Shown here one piece after another: positions 18,098-25,947 of a stretch of DNA of 64,000 nucleotides (position 1 is its first letter; the number at the start of each line of letters is the position of its first letter). The notes beneath the pieces were generated by a model. That model saw only the letters and a program-made list of their open reading frames with translations. It ran no database searches and had not been told where the DNA came from. Both the position numbers and the translations under genes were made by a program. Origin of the DNA: Marinifilum caeruleilacunae (lineage in GTDB: Bacteria > Bacteroidota > Bacteroidia > Bacteroidales > Marinifilaceae); the NCBI RefSeq assembly GCF_013141825.1, contig NZ_RZNH01000002.1, forward strand, positions 62,001 through 126,000. The letters run 5' to 3'.

Positions 18098-19300
18098 TTA
18101 CCTGTTTTTTCGGTCGATAAAACTACCTGAGAAAATCAGTCCACCAATAATTCCCATAAAGATGTAAAGGATCTGTTCGCCCATATTGTGTGGTGCATCG
18201 GCTGCATTTAAAAACACACTACTCAGACCAATAAACGCCTTACTTCCTGGTACCAGCATGATAATGCCGGGAACCAAAAATACAAGCTCAGGCGATTTCG
18301 TGATTCGGCTAAACAGCTTACTGCAACAAACAGCTGCGATGGTGCCAATAAAAATGCTCATCAGAATTCCTGAAAAATCGAGAAGCGTTGTGGTATGATA
18401 GCTTATAAATCCGGCAATTACGCAGAACAGTAGGTCTTTTGGTCGAACCTTAAAGACTGGAAGCAAACTCATGGCCAATAGAACAATGGCAAAATAATCG
18501 ACCCATTGGGGCACATCATTAATTACTGTATTTGGCTGAAGATCGATAAACAAAGGCAGAATGGCCAAACCAAGCACAACACCAAAAAACTGCTTAAAGA
18601 GCGAGACCAATGCATCAAAGAGTTTTGCAGTACCCGAAACCAGGCTGCGCGAAGTAATTTCTTCCAACGCGGTAGTAATCGATAGTCCGGGAATAAAAAC
18701 AATGATAGAGGCCAAAATGGTCATCGAGATATTTACCTGCTCGAAATAAAGCGACAAAACACCAGTAATTACAGTAGCCACAAATGCCACCAGCGATTCA
18801 AGTATACTTCTGATATAATCGGATCGATTCGCAATGAGCGTAATGCCATAAATAATAGCTCCCAATATGGAAGCGATAATGGCAGAAGTCCAGCTTGTAT
18901 CCAGAATTATGGAAAAAGCACCGGCAGAAGTCATAAAAGCAATCAGTTCAACCCACTTTCCATAACCCAAAGGAGCAGTTTTAATCTGCTCTATTTTTAA
19001 TTTGGCATCGGCAAAACTCAGCTTGTTAGATAAAACATGATTGGTAATTTCAACAATCTTCGAAAGAGCACCCAAATTTAATTCGCCCGGAGGTACACAC
19101 TCCACGTAATTATAGGTATGATCATCCTCTTCGTAAAACACATAGTTGATCCAGGTAGGCGTATCCATAAAACTCCCTTTGATTCCTTTCTTCTCGGCTA
19201 TTTCGCTAAGGTAAATCTGAGATTTATAGGAAGGAACTCCATAAGTGTGCAAAGCTTTACCAAGCTGAACAATGAATTTATATTTCTGAGGTATTTGCAT
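18098..19300 (-). CDS. Threonine/serine exporter ThrE-type, fused two-domain
   Basis: This 400-residue protein carries both halves of the ThrE family in one chain. A cytoplasmic and membrane N-terminal domain has Y-G-V-P-S-Y and P-G-L-S-I-T-T-A-L-E-E. It is followed by a ThrE_2-like membrane domain that ends L-V-P-G-S-K-A-F-I-G-L, with about ten spans in total. Family members export threonine, serine or dicarboxylates using the proton gradient; in many bacteria the halves are separate genes. It is a single-gene unit with a TATTTTTG promoter element upstream. Confidence 0.9.
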   Translation of the reverse strand: MQIPQKYKFIVQLGKALHTYGVPSYKSQIYLSEIAEKKGIKGSFMDTPTWINYVFYEEDDHTYNYVECVPPGELNLGALSKIVEITNHVLSNKLSFADAKLKIEQIKTAPLGYGKWVELIAFMTSAGAFSIILDTSWTSAIIASILGAIIYGITLIANRSDYIRSILESLVAFVATVITGVLSLYFEQVNISMTILASIIVFIPGLSITTALEEITSRSLVSGTAKLFDALVSLFKQFFGVVLGLAILPLFIDLQPNTVINDVPQWVDYFAIVLLAMSLLPVFKVRPKDLLFCVIAGFISYHTTTLLDFSGILMSIFIGTIAAVCCSKLFSRITKSPELVFLVPGIIMLVPGSKAFIGLSSVFLNAADAPHNMGEQILYIFMGIIGGLIFSGSFIDRKNR

Positions 19301-19353
19301 GCTTCTTTTACTGTTTTTATCGTCCTTTTTAGGATTTGAAAACTAAATTCGCA

Positions 19354-19361
19354 CAAAAATA
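19354..19361 (-). promoter_or_regulatory. -7 promoter element of thrE-type gene
   Basis: On the minus strand this reads TATTTTTG, matching TAnnTTTG. A TTG lies 22 bases upstream on the same strand. The leader would be about 45 bases. Confidence 0.45.
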
Positions 19362-19510
19362 CAATTAATAAAGTTCATTCAATCAACTTATTTTACACTT
19401 GCTTATATTTATACAAAACAGATGATTGTAATTGTAATTAACAATAGATCAAACCAATAGAAAATAGCGCTAAAAATCAAATAATTACGGACCATTTTAT
19501 CTTAAAATTG

Positions 19511-19559
19511 CTCTCGTAAATTAGCTGAAAAATTTATCAATAATAGAGAACAACGAGAG
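19511..19559. promoter_or_regulatory. Inverted repeat upstream of sulP promoter
   Basis: CTCTCGT (19511-19517) and ACGAGAG (19553-19559) are perfect inverted arms 35 bases apart, ending 11 bases before the -7 element at 19571. It could be a split operator for the SulP gene. Apart from this, the two promoters and the SulP start, nothing is seen in the gap 19301-19602. Confidence 0.35.
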
Positions 19560-19570
19560 TCGATTCGCAT

Positions 19571-19578
19571 TACTTTTG
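19571..19578 (+). promoter_or_regulatory. -7 promoter element of SulP gene
   Basis: TACTTTTG matches TAnnTTTG. Transcription from about 19585 would exclude the TTG at 19576 as the start and supports the ATG at 19603. Confidence 0.55.
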
Positions 19579-19602
19579 CAGCTTAATTCAAACAAAATTT
19601 TA

Positions 19603-21231
19603 ATGGAATCGATCTTCAGGCCTAAACTGTTTTCAGTTTTAAAAGGCTATAACGCTCAATCTTTTCAAAAAGATTTATTTGCTGGTATTATTGTTGGAAT
19701 TGTGGCACTTCCTTTGGCCATTGCTTTTGCAGTAGCATCGGGTGTATCGCCCGAAAAAGGATTAATTACAGCAATTATTGCAGGTTTCCTGATTTCCTTT
19801 TTAGGAGGAAGCCGCGTACAAATTGGCGGACCTACCGGCGCATTTATTGTAATTGTTTACGGAATTGTACAGCAGTATGGCTTGGAAGGATTAATGATTT
19901 CAACCTTTCTGGCCGGAATAATTCTTGTGCTATTCGGTTTGTTGCGATTGGGTGCCATACTTAAATTTATACCGCATCCTTTAATTGTAGGTTTTACTTC
20001 GGGAATTGCCCTCGTGATTTTTTCAACACAAATTAAGGCAGCTTTTGGTCTTGAAATTGCCGAATTGCCATCTGAGTTTATTGCTAAATGGACCTGCTAC
20101 TTTTCACATTTGCAATCTGTTAATGTTTATGCCATTCTTATTAGTTTAGCAACAATACTGATTAGCATTTACGCGGGCAAAATCATTCCAAAAGTACCAG
20201 GTTCTTTCATTGCCATTATTCTAATGACCATATTGGTACAGGTTTTTCAATTGCCGGTAAACACAATCGAATCGATGTATGGAGAAATTCCAAATTCCAT
20301 TGGCTTTGACATGCCCAATATCGATTGGAGCTTGGTTCACAACTATTTTCAACCGGCACTTACCATTGCCATTCTGGGTGCCATTGAGTCCTTGCTTTCT
20401 GCCGTGGTTGCCGATGGAATGATTGGTGGAAATCACCGTTCCAATACCGAGCTAATTGCACAGGGAATTGCCAATATATTCTCTCCCATTTTTGGCGGCA
20501 TTCCCGCAACAGGAGCCATTGCAAGAACCGCTACCAATGTAAAAAATGGTGGACGCACACCAATTGCCGGAATCTTTCATGCACTTACTTTGCTCTTAAT
20601 TATGCTGGTGTTTGGAAAATGGGCAAAATTGATTCCCATGTCGTGCCTGGCGGGTATTCTAATTGTAGTATCCTACAATATGAGTGAATGGCGCACATTC
20701 CGATCCATTTTAAAAGGATCGCGTTTCGATATCATCGTCTTGCTTAGCACTTTTCTGCTTACCGTTTTGGTTGATCTTACCATCGCCATTGAAATAGGAA
20801 TTGTTCTGGCATCCTTAATTTTCATGTATCGCATGTCTAAAATTAACGGGGTAATACCCATTGAAACCGATTCGGATGATATTCAGAACTATAACCAGCT
20901 TCCGAAAGAGATTGAAGTTTATGAAATTAGCGGACCTTTTTTCTTTGCGGCAGCTAAAAGGTACCAGGAAACTTTGCGCGAATTGAAACATTCCACTTCC
21001 GTATTGATTATCAGGATGAGACATGTTCCTTTTATTGATGCTACTGGTATCAGGAATTTTACAGAAATCATAAAAACACTGGAAAAACGCAAAACGAAGG
21101 TGATACTTTCGGGCGTAAATCCAGAGGTAAAAATGGAATTGAAACGAAGCGAAATTGCCCAATATCTCAGCGAGAAAGAAATGTGTGACAAGTTTGATGA
21201 TGCATTACGGTATGCAAAAGAAATCAGTTAA
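19603..21231 (+). CDS. SulP family anion transporter with STAS domain
   Basis: This 542-residue protein has the SulP/SLC26 architecture: about 10-14 membrane helices (residues ~20-420) and a cytoplasmic STAS domain (about 435-540). The N-terminal region D-L-F-A-G-I-I-V-G-I-V-A-L-P-L-A matches the family signature, as do G-G-P-T-G-A-F and A-T-G-A-I-A-R-T. Substrates in the family include sulfate, bicarbonate and dicarboxylates and cannot be chosen here. The start is the ATG at 19603, set by the promoter just upstream. A terminator follows, so it is transcribed alone. Confidence 0.94.
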   Translation: MESIFRPKLFSVLKGYNAQSFQKDLFAGIIVGIVALPLAIAFAVASGVSPEKGLITAIIAGFLISFLGGSRVQIGGPTGAFIVIVYGIVQQYGLEGLMISTFLAGIILVLFGLLRLGAILKFIPHPLIVGFTSGIALVIFSTQIKAAFGLEIAELPSEFIAKWTCYFSHLQSVNVYAILISLATILISIYAGKIIPKVPGSFIAIILMTILVQVFQLPVNTIESMYGEIPNSIGFDMPNIDWSLVHNYFQPALTIAILGAIESLLSAVVADGMIGGNHRSNTELIAQGIANIFSPIFGGIPATGAIARTATNVKNGGRTPIAGIFHALTLLLIMLVFGKWAKLIPMSCLAGILIVVSYNMSEWRTFRSILKGSRFDIIVLLSTFLLTVLVDLTIAIEIGIVLASLIFMYRMSKINGVIPIETDSDDIQNYNQLPKEIEVYEISGPFFFAAAKRYQETLRELKHSTSVLIIRMRHVPFIDATGIRNFTEIIKTLEKRKTKVILSGVNPEVKMELKRSEIAQYLSEKEMCDKFDDALRYAKEIS

Positions 21232-21269
21232 TAACGATTTCAAAGTCGAACACATGCATATAAAAAACA

Positions 21270-21295
21270 AGCCGGATCAAAGGATCCGGCTTTCA
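21270..21295. terminator. Bidirectional terminator after SulP gene
   Basis: AGCCGGATC (21270-21278), loop AAAG, GATCCGGCT (21283-21291) form a perfect 9-bp GC-rich stem, with A-rich and T-rich flanks on either side. It serves the convergent SulP gene and the operon ending at 21329. Confidence 0.8.
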
Positions 21296-21328
21296 TCATC
21301 ATGCCTAAACCAAATACTAAGGCAATGA

Positions 21329-21754
21329 TCAAGCTACTACACTTATCTCTTTAAATTGATCTGCGAGGGCTTCCTTTATAATAGAAGGAACACGCTGTGG
21401 TTTCCTACTGATGCGATCCACAAAAACCACGGTGCTTTGCGCCTTGCATACCAAATCATCATTTTCATTGACAAAACTGAACTCGAAGTTCATTCGGGTA
21501 TCAGGAAACTTTTTCAAGCAGGTAAGCACTCGAATTTCCTCGTCATAACCCACCGGCTTTTTATATTTCAGATTCATTTCAATTACCGGCATCATAATAC
21601 CATGATCTTCCAACACTTTATCACAAATGCCCAGGGATCTTAACAATTCAGTCCTCGCAAAATGGCAATAATCCACATAATTTCCATGGTATACATAGCC
21701 CATCTGATCTACCTCTCCATACCTTGGACGTACTACAACTTCTCCTTTAATCAT
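21329..21754 (-). CDS. Acyl-CoA thioesterase, hot-dog fold
   Basis: This 141-residue hot-dog protein is of the 4HBT/YbgC type. The active-site segment R-Y-G-E-V-D-Q-M-G-Y-V-Y-H-G-N-Y-V-D-Y carries the catalytic Asp. It hydrolyses acyl-CoA thioesters; chain specificity is unknown. The start is the ATG that overlaps the upstream ATPase stop (ATGA at 21751-21754); a longer frame adds 12 non-family residues. It is the last gene of the DUF134/NifX/MinD operon, where its metabolic link is unclear. Confidence 0.9.
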   Translation of the reverse strand: MIKGEVVVRPRYGEVDQMGYVYHGNYVDYCHFARTELLRSLGICDKVLEDHGIMMPVIEMNLKYKKPVGYDEEIRVLTCLKKFPDTRMNFEFSFVNENDDLVCKAQSTVVFVDRISRKPQRVPSIIKEALADQFKEISVVA

Positions 21755-22635
21755 GATATTTCTTTTACTGATTTTTTGATTTGATCCCACATCTTTACCA
21801 TTGTTTGAGCAATTGGTGATTTGGGCAGGTGTTCAACAATAGATTTACGATTGACAATAGCATTTACCATATCGGTATGAAACGGGATTTTTCCCACCAC
21901 TTGAATGCCCTGACTCACGAAAAAGCCTTCCATTTGCCTGCTAATCTCAACATTCAAGTCATATTTATTGATAATGGCAGAAATTGGAATTTTAAATTTC
22001 TGTACCAATTCAATCAATCGCACTGCATCGTGAAAGCCCGATTTACTGGCTTCTGCAACCAATACAACATGATCTACTCCAGTGAGTGATGCAATTGCAG
22101 AACAGCCAACACCAGGAGGTCCATCGTTCAGCAGAAAAGCGGCATTCTGCTTTTTGGCCCTCTCTTTTGCCTCTTTGCGTACAAGGGTCACTAATTTTCC
22201 AGAGTTTTCTTCGCCTGCTCCCATTTTTGCATGCAACATGCTTCCAAATCTTGTTTCTGATACGAACCAAAAATTGTTTTTGCTTGGCTCAGAATGTATG
22301 GCCCGTACCGGACAAATTCTTTCACATAACCTACATCCTTCACATGTAAAGGCATTCACCTCCAATCCGCCTCCCATTCGATAATGGATGGCATCAAATC
22401 TACATTCCTTTTTACAAATGCCACAATTGGTACACACTTCTCTGTCAATACTTGCAATTCTACTTCCTTCGAACTGCTGGGTTTCCAGTATTGTCGGCTG
22501 TAAAATCAGATGCAAATCTGGTGCATCTACATCAATATCGGTGAATACAGCATTCTTTGCCAAACTGGCAAAGGCAGCCGCAACCCCGGTTTTACCAGTT
22601 CCTCCCTTCCCGCTTAAAATTGTTATTTCAATCAT
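21751..22635 (-). CDS. MinD-superfamily ATPase with inserted double ferredoxin domain
   Basis: This 294-residue P-loop ATPase has the deviant Walker A motif S8-G-K-G-G-T-G-K-T16 of the MinD/Mrp/NBP35 group. It carries an inserted ferredoxin domain with two [4Fe-4S] motifs: C68-x2-C71-x2-C74-x3-C78 and C98-x2-C101-x2-C104-x3-C108. The second Walker region N-D-G-P-P-G-V-G-C-S is conserved. The COG1149 family is common in anaerobes and archaea and is thought to handle Fe-S clusters or electrons, but its role is not settled. It overlaps the paralogue upstream by eight bases, so a heterodimer is plausible. Confidence 0.93.
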   Translation of the reverse strand: MIEITILSGKGGTGKTGVAAAFASLAKNAVFTDIDVDAPDLHLILQPTILETQQFEGSRIASIDREVCTNCGICKKECRFDAIHYRMGGGLEVNAFTCEGCRLCERICPVRAIHSEPSKNNFWFVSETRFGSMLHAKMGAGEENSGKLVTLVRKEAKERAKKQNAAFLLNDGPPGVGCSAIASLTGVDHVVLVAEASKSGFHDAVRLIELVQKFKIPISAIINKYDLNVEISRQMEGFFVSQGIQVVGKIPFHTDMVNAIVNRKSIVEHLPKSPIAQTMVKMWDQIKKSVKEIS

Positions 22636-23503
22636 GAATGATCCTGTTTTTCAAATCTATGGCCAATTTCAAAAAAGCCTGCTCTATCAATGGAGGTGTA
22701 TCTGTTAAAAGTCTGCCTTGTGCATATTGACAGGCATACTCGCGATCGAAAGGGATATCAGCCAAAAGGTCTATTTTCTCTTCTTTGATATACTTATATA
22801 CCTCTCTATCTCCCAGACCTGCTTTATTCACCACTACACCAAAAGACTTGTTCATCTCTCTCATCAGCTCTACCGTTATGCTTAAGTCGTGCAATCCGAA
22901 AGGTGTGGGTTCTGTTACCAGAATCACATAATCGGCATCCGATACAGTTTCTACCACAGGACAACTGGTGCCCGGAGGTGCATCGGAAATCATAATCTCA
23001 GAATCGCTCGCAACTGCGCGTTTCAATTCTTTAATCACCCGGGTTTGCATGGGCGATCCAATCCTAAGACTTCCTTCAAGAATATCAGTCTTAGTGTTGG
23101 TTGCATAGCTGCTAAGTTCACCAATTGGATGTTTGATTTCGCTGATGGCGTTGTATTTGCAAGCATGCAAACAGGCACCGCAGGAATGGCACATATTGGG
23201 ATCGATAGCTGCATATTGAACCGATGGCATAATTGAAATGGCATTGAATTCGCAATACTCACTGCATTTGCCGCAAAAAGTGCATTTCGACTCTTCAATT
23301 ACAGGAACGCTTTGATGTATCACCGATCGGTCCTGCTGTTTGGCATCCCGAAAAAAGAGCAGGTCATTGGGCTCTTCCACATCGCAATCAATCAATTGAA
23401 TCTTAGGGGTCCATTTGCTTCGAATGGTTTGAAAGAGATTCACGGCCACACTTGTTTTACCTGTGCCTCCCTTGCCACTGCATATTGCTAGTTTAAAAGC
23501 CAT
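22628..23503 (-). CDS. MinD-superfamily ATPase with inserted double ferredoxin domain (second copy)
   Basis: This 291-residue protein is a paralogue of its downstream neighbour. Its Walker A is S9-G-K-G-G-T-G-K-T17. The inserted ferredoxin has C74-x2-C77-x2-C80-x3-C84 and C105-x2-C108-x2-C111-x3-C115, and the switch region reads D-A-P-P-G-T-S-C-P. The start is the ATG giving M-A-F-K-L-A-I; a frame five codons longer runs into the upstream gene's end. Two adjacent but diverged copies argue for an obligate pair rather than a recent duplication. Confidence 0.93.
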   Translation of the reverse strand: MAFKLAICSGKGGTGKTSVAVNLFQTIRSKWTPKIQLIDCDVEEPNDLLFFRDAKQQDRSVIHQSVPVIEESKCTFCGKCSEYCEFNAISIMPSVQYAAIDPNMCHSCGACLHACKYNAISEIKHPIGELSSYATNTKTDILEGSLRIGSPMQTRVIKELKRAVASDSEIMISDAPPGTSCPVVETVSDADYVILVTEPTPFGLHDLSITVELMREMNKSFGVVVNKAGLGDREVYKYIKEEKIDLLADIPFDREYACQYAQGRLLTDTPPLIEQAFLKLAIDLKNRIIHD

Positions 23504-23505
23504 AT

Positions 23506-23844
23506 TTAATGATCGCAACAGTTGGCAGTAAACTCGATGCTTTCATTCAAAAAGCCTAGTACCAGTTCTTTGGCCTCCAAGGCAGGAGCTCCTACAAAAA
23601 CATTTACATTTTGTGCGTGAAACAAATCAACTGCTCTTCCGCCCATACCTCCGGCAAGAACATCGGTAACACCTAAATTTGCCAAAAATGGAGGCAGCAA
23701 ACCAGGTTGATGTGGTGGAGCTGCAATTAATTCTTCCTTTACAATTTCTTTGCCATCAACATCGATTAAAGCAAAATGACTACAGTGTCCAAAATGTGCA
23801 TCTAAAACGCCCTCTTTAACTGGTACGGCTATTTTTTTCTTCAT
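23506..23844 (-). CDS. NifX/NifB-like Fe-Mo cluster-binding domain protein
   Basis: This 112-residue protein has the RNase-H-like fold of the dinitrogenase iron-molybdenum cofactor family (COG1433). It shows D-A-H-F-G-H-C-S-H-F near the N terminus, G-G-M-G-G-R-A in the middle and a C-terminal N-C-C-D-H. The Cys and His residues could hold a metal or an Fe-S precursor. No nif structural genes are in the window, so the substrate is probably a generic cluster rather than FeMo-co. It lies two bases upstream of the first ATPase gene. Confidence 0.88.
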   Translation of the reverse strand: MKKKIAVPVKEGVLDAHFGHCSHFALIDVDGKEIVKEELIAAPPHQPGLLPPFLANLGVTDVLAGGMGGRAVDLFHAQNVNVFVGAPALEAKELVLGFLNESIEFTANCCDH

Positions 23845-23876
23845 TGTTTTTTGATTTTTTTTCTTTTGTATGTATT

Positions 23877-24056
23877 CTATTCTCCGCTTTTTAAGCGTTT
23901 TTTCTTTCCTATACCTCCACCACTTTTTCTTTTTAAGCCAAGGCCTTTGCCAAGTTTGTTAAGAAGTGTTTCCTGCTCCTGATTCCTGCACTTCCCTAAA
24001 CCGCGGCCTGTTTCCTTGCCTTTCCCTTCTGGTCCGCTTTGATCCATTCGTGGCAT
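23877..24056 (-). CDS. Small DUF5320-like protein, 59 residues
   Basis: This short frame lies between the two NifX-like genes. It begins M-P-R-M-D-Q-S-G-P-E-G-K-G and continues E-T-G-R-G-L-G-K-C. That pattern is typical of the small Gly-rich proteins annotated DUF5320 (M-P-x-G-D-x-T-G-P-x-G-x-G-P-x-T-G-R-G) found beside NifX-like and MinD-like genes. The C-terminal half is Lys/Gly-rich with one Cys. The gene gaps are 15 and 32 bases, as expected inside the operon. It is easily missed by gene callers because of its size. The function is unknown. Confidence 0.75.
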   Translation of the reverse strand: MPRMDQSGPEGKGKETGRGLGKCRNQEQETLLNKLGKGLGLKRKSGGGIGKKKRLKSGE

Positions 24057-24071
24057 AGTAATCTGTTTTAT

Positions 24072-24389
24072 TTAGGATTTAAAATTCTCTACTATTTCTT
24101 TAATGCTTTTATGATCATCCTTTAAAATGACCATCTGGATATTGAATTTTTCGAGCAGATCCTTTGCTTTCGGACCAAAATCACCGGATATGACTTTATT
24201 CACTCCCATTTCGATGAGTTCTTCAACCACTTTGGCGCCCGCACCCGAAGGAGCATCAATGTGCTTATTTTCGAAAAAATCCATTAAATCGGTGGTATCA
24301 TCGTATAGACAAAACCATGCTGCACGTCCAAAGCGCAAGTCGAACAATTGGTCTTCTCCTTTTCCACTTGATGTGATGATTGTTTTCAT
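24072..24389 (-). CDS. NifX/NifB-like Fe-Mo cluster-binding domain protein (second copy)
   Basis: This 105-residue member of the same COG1433 family begins M-K-T-I-I-T-S-S-G-K and has D-L-R-F-G-R-A and S-G-D-F-G-P-K-A motifs. Unlike the copy at 23506 it has no C-terminal Cys pair and no H-x-x-H-C cluster, so the two probably bind different partners or cluster states. It sits four bases after the DUF134 gene. Confidence 0.85.
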   Translation of the reverse strand: MKTIITSSGKGEDQLFDLRFGRAAWFCLYDDTTDLMDFFENKHIDAPSGAGAKVVEELIEMGVNKVISGDFGPKAKDLLEKFNIQMVILKDDHKSIKEIVENFKS

Positions 24390-24393
24390 TTTA

Positions 24394-24798
24394 TCATTTG
24401 TTTAAAGATTCTATGTTTATGGAATTACAGGCCGGACATTTCTCACTGTCCATGCCTTTTGGAATATTAAAGCGAGCATGACATTTGTTGCATACAAACC
24501 AATCTTTATCCATGATGGCATTGCCATAAACCGTATTGATGTTTTTCGTTTCGACCAAAGCCTGGGCAATTTTTCTTCGTGCCGATTCGTATATCCTGGC
24601 AAAGGTAGGACGAGAAACTCCCATAATTTCAGCTGCCTCTTTGTGGTTCATCAAATCGTAATCAGCCAGTTTAATGGCTTCATATTCTTCATAATGCAAA
24701 TCAATGCCATCTTTGTTTTTGGCATTTACACCAAAGGGCCTATATCCCTTAAAACGTGGTGGTTCCACAACTTTTCTTAACCTGGTTTTTCTTGGCAT
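24394..24798 (-). CDS. DUF134 DNA-binding protein with zinc ribbon
   Basis: This 134-residue protein is of the UPF0251/DUF134 family (COG1342). An N-terminal P-R-F-K-G-Y-R-P-F-G segment precedes a sigma-70 region-4-like helix-turn-helix (K-E-A-A-E-I-M-G-V-S-R-P-T-F-A-R-I). A zinc ribbon closes it with C-N-K-C and C-P-A-C. It heads the operon and is the likely regulator of it. A perfect 14-bp palindrome lies in its promoter spacer, which suggests autoregulation; the signal might be Fe-S or metal status. Confidence 0.93.
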   Translation of the reverse strand: MPRKTRLRKVVEPPRFKGYRPFGVNAKNKDGIDLHYEEYEAIKLADYDLMNHKEAAEIMGVSRPTFARIYESARRKIAQALVETKNINTVYGNAIMDKDWFVCNKCHARFNIPKGMDSEKCPACNSINIESLNK

Positions 24799-24814
24799 AT
24801 CCTTAATTTTAAAA

Positions 24815-24846
24815 CAAACTTATTGAGAATATTCTCATTTCGCAAA
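24815..24846 (-). promoter_or_regulatory. Promoter and palindromic operator of the DUF134/NifX/MinD operon
   Basis: On the minus strand TTTG (24846-24843), 20 bases, then TAAGTTTG (24822-24815) matches the full Bacteroidota promoter TTTG-N19-21-TAnnTTTG. The spacer holds TGAGAATATTCTCA (24824-24837), a perfect 14-bp palindrome next to the -7 box. A protein bound there would block RNA polymerase, so it is a probable repressor site. The leader before 24798 would be about 10 bases. Confidence 0.7.
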
Positions 24847-24855
24847 TTTTTCAAA

Positions 24856-24883
24856 CAAAAAAAAGAGATCATTTCTGATCTCT
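24856..24883 (-). terminator. Terminator of SDR gene
   Basis: AGAGATCA (24864-24871), loop TTTC, TGATCTCT (24876-24883) form a perfect 8-bp stem. Read on the minus strand it is followed by eight or more T. Confidence 0.75.
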
Positions 24884-24908
24884 TCATTTATTTTATGTCT
24901 CACATTTG

Positions 24909-25673
24909 TCAAGCCTCTTGTTCTTCCGAAATAAAGTGAGCAAACTGTTTTTCTACTGTTACAGGTTCTGTTAGATACAGTTCTCCAACCTGTTTCGACA
25001 TCATGTCTGGGAATACATATTCGCTACCGGTTTTTAATCCTTTAATAATGTCTTTGGCAACATTCTGAGGAGAATCTTTATCCATATCTAAATCTCTTGT
25101 CATATCCGTATCAATAGGTCCGGGATATACACCCATTACCAGGATGTTTGAATTCAACAGCTCTCCTCTCATTCCCTGGGTAATACTGTGAACCGCTGCT
25201 TTCGAAGCAGAATAGGTACCTGCCACCGGCATACTTGCCAAACCCAGAACCGATGCTACATTTACAATTGCTGCAAATGGTTTATTCTGTAAATGATCGA
25301 TTAACGAAATACTCAACTTCACCAGTCCCCACACATTTACCTCAAAATTATCCGATAATGTATCCAATGTCTCATCTGAGAAAAATCCACCGGCTTCGTA
25401 TACACCAGCATTGTTAATTAAAATCTCAACATCTTTTACTTGTCTTGTAGCTCTGATGATCGATTTATCATTTCTTAAATCCAATAGGATGGGAACCAGT
25501 CGTTCTCCATATTCCGGTTTTAAATCATCCAAAGATGTTAGATTTCTCACACCTGCATACACTTTTTTTGCTCCTGCCTCGAGTAGTTCAATGGTTATTG
25601 CTCTTCCAATTCCTCTGTTTGCCCCACTAACAAAAGCAACTCTCCCTTTCGGGGATACTTTTAACTCATTCAT
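24909..25673 (-). CDS. Short-chain dehydrogenase/reductase
   Basis: This 254-residue classical SDR has S-G-A-N-R-G-I-G-R-A, N-N-A-G, a catalytic Ser in N-V-A-S-V-L-G and Y-S-A-S-K for the Tyr/Lys pair. The cofactor is NAD(P)H; the substrate is unknown. The start giving M-N-E-L-K-V-S-P-K-G is fixed by an exact GGAGG five bases upstream, which is rare in this group of bacteria; a longer frame lacks any such site. It is a single-gene unit closed by a terminator. Confidence 0.92.
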   Translation of the reverse strand: MNELKVSPKGRVAFVSGANRGIGRAITIELLEAGAKKVYAGVRNLTSLDDLKPEYGERLVPILLDLRNDKSIIRATRQVKDVEILINNAGVYEAGGFFSDETLDTLSDNFEVNVWGLVKLSISLIDHLQNKPFAAIVNVASVLGLASMPVAGTYSASKAAVHSITQGMRGELLNSNILVMGVYPGPIDTDMTRDLDMDKDSPQNVAKDIIKGLKTGSEYVFPDMMSKQVGELYLTEPVTVEKQFAHFISEEQEA

Positions 25674-25678
25674 TGCAA

Positions 25679-25684
25679 CCTCCG
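25679..25684 (-). promoter_or_regulatory. Strong ribosome binding site deciding the SDR start
   Basis: The minus strand reads CGGAGG five bases before the ATG at 25673. Most starts in this window have no such motif, so it both sets this start and implies unusually SD-dependent translation. Confidence 0.65.
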
Positions 25685-25934
25685 TTTTATACCATTTAAA
25701 AACTAACAATTAGGAATAAAGCCGATAAGTATCCGAATCTTAATATCAAAAAATTGGTTTGAAGTTGAATAGATAAAAAGTTTCTCAAATACGCATCGAT
25801 ATTATTTAAATTGAATCTATACAAATTACAAATATCAATTCCCAATAGCAATGTAAATAAGCACTTAAAGTCAATTTAAAAAATTCAACAAATATCAACA
25901 TTACAAGAATAAATGCGATCAATCGTTATTTTTA

Positions 25935-25942
25935 TACCTTTG
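25935..25942 (+). promoter_or_regulatory. -7 promoter element of candidate small RNA
   Basis: TACCTTTG matches TAnnTTTG. The expected transcript start, about 6-7 bases downstream, coincides with the first base of the long stem at 25948. Confidence 0.55.
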
Positions 25943-25947
25943 CAAAC

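Noticed and set aside
23506-24389. Nitrogen-fixation gene cluster
   Set aside because: NifX-like domains alone do not indicate nitrogenase. No nifHDK or other nif gene is present, and such proteins are common in non-fixing anaerobes.
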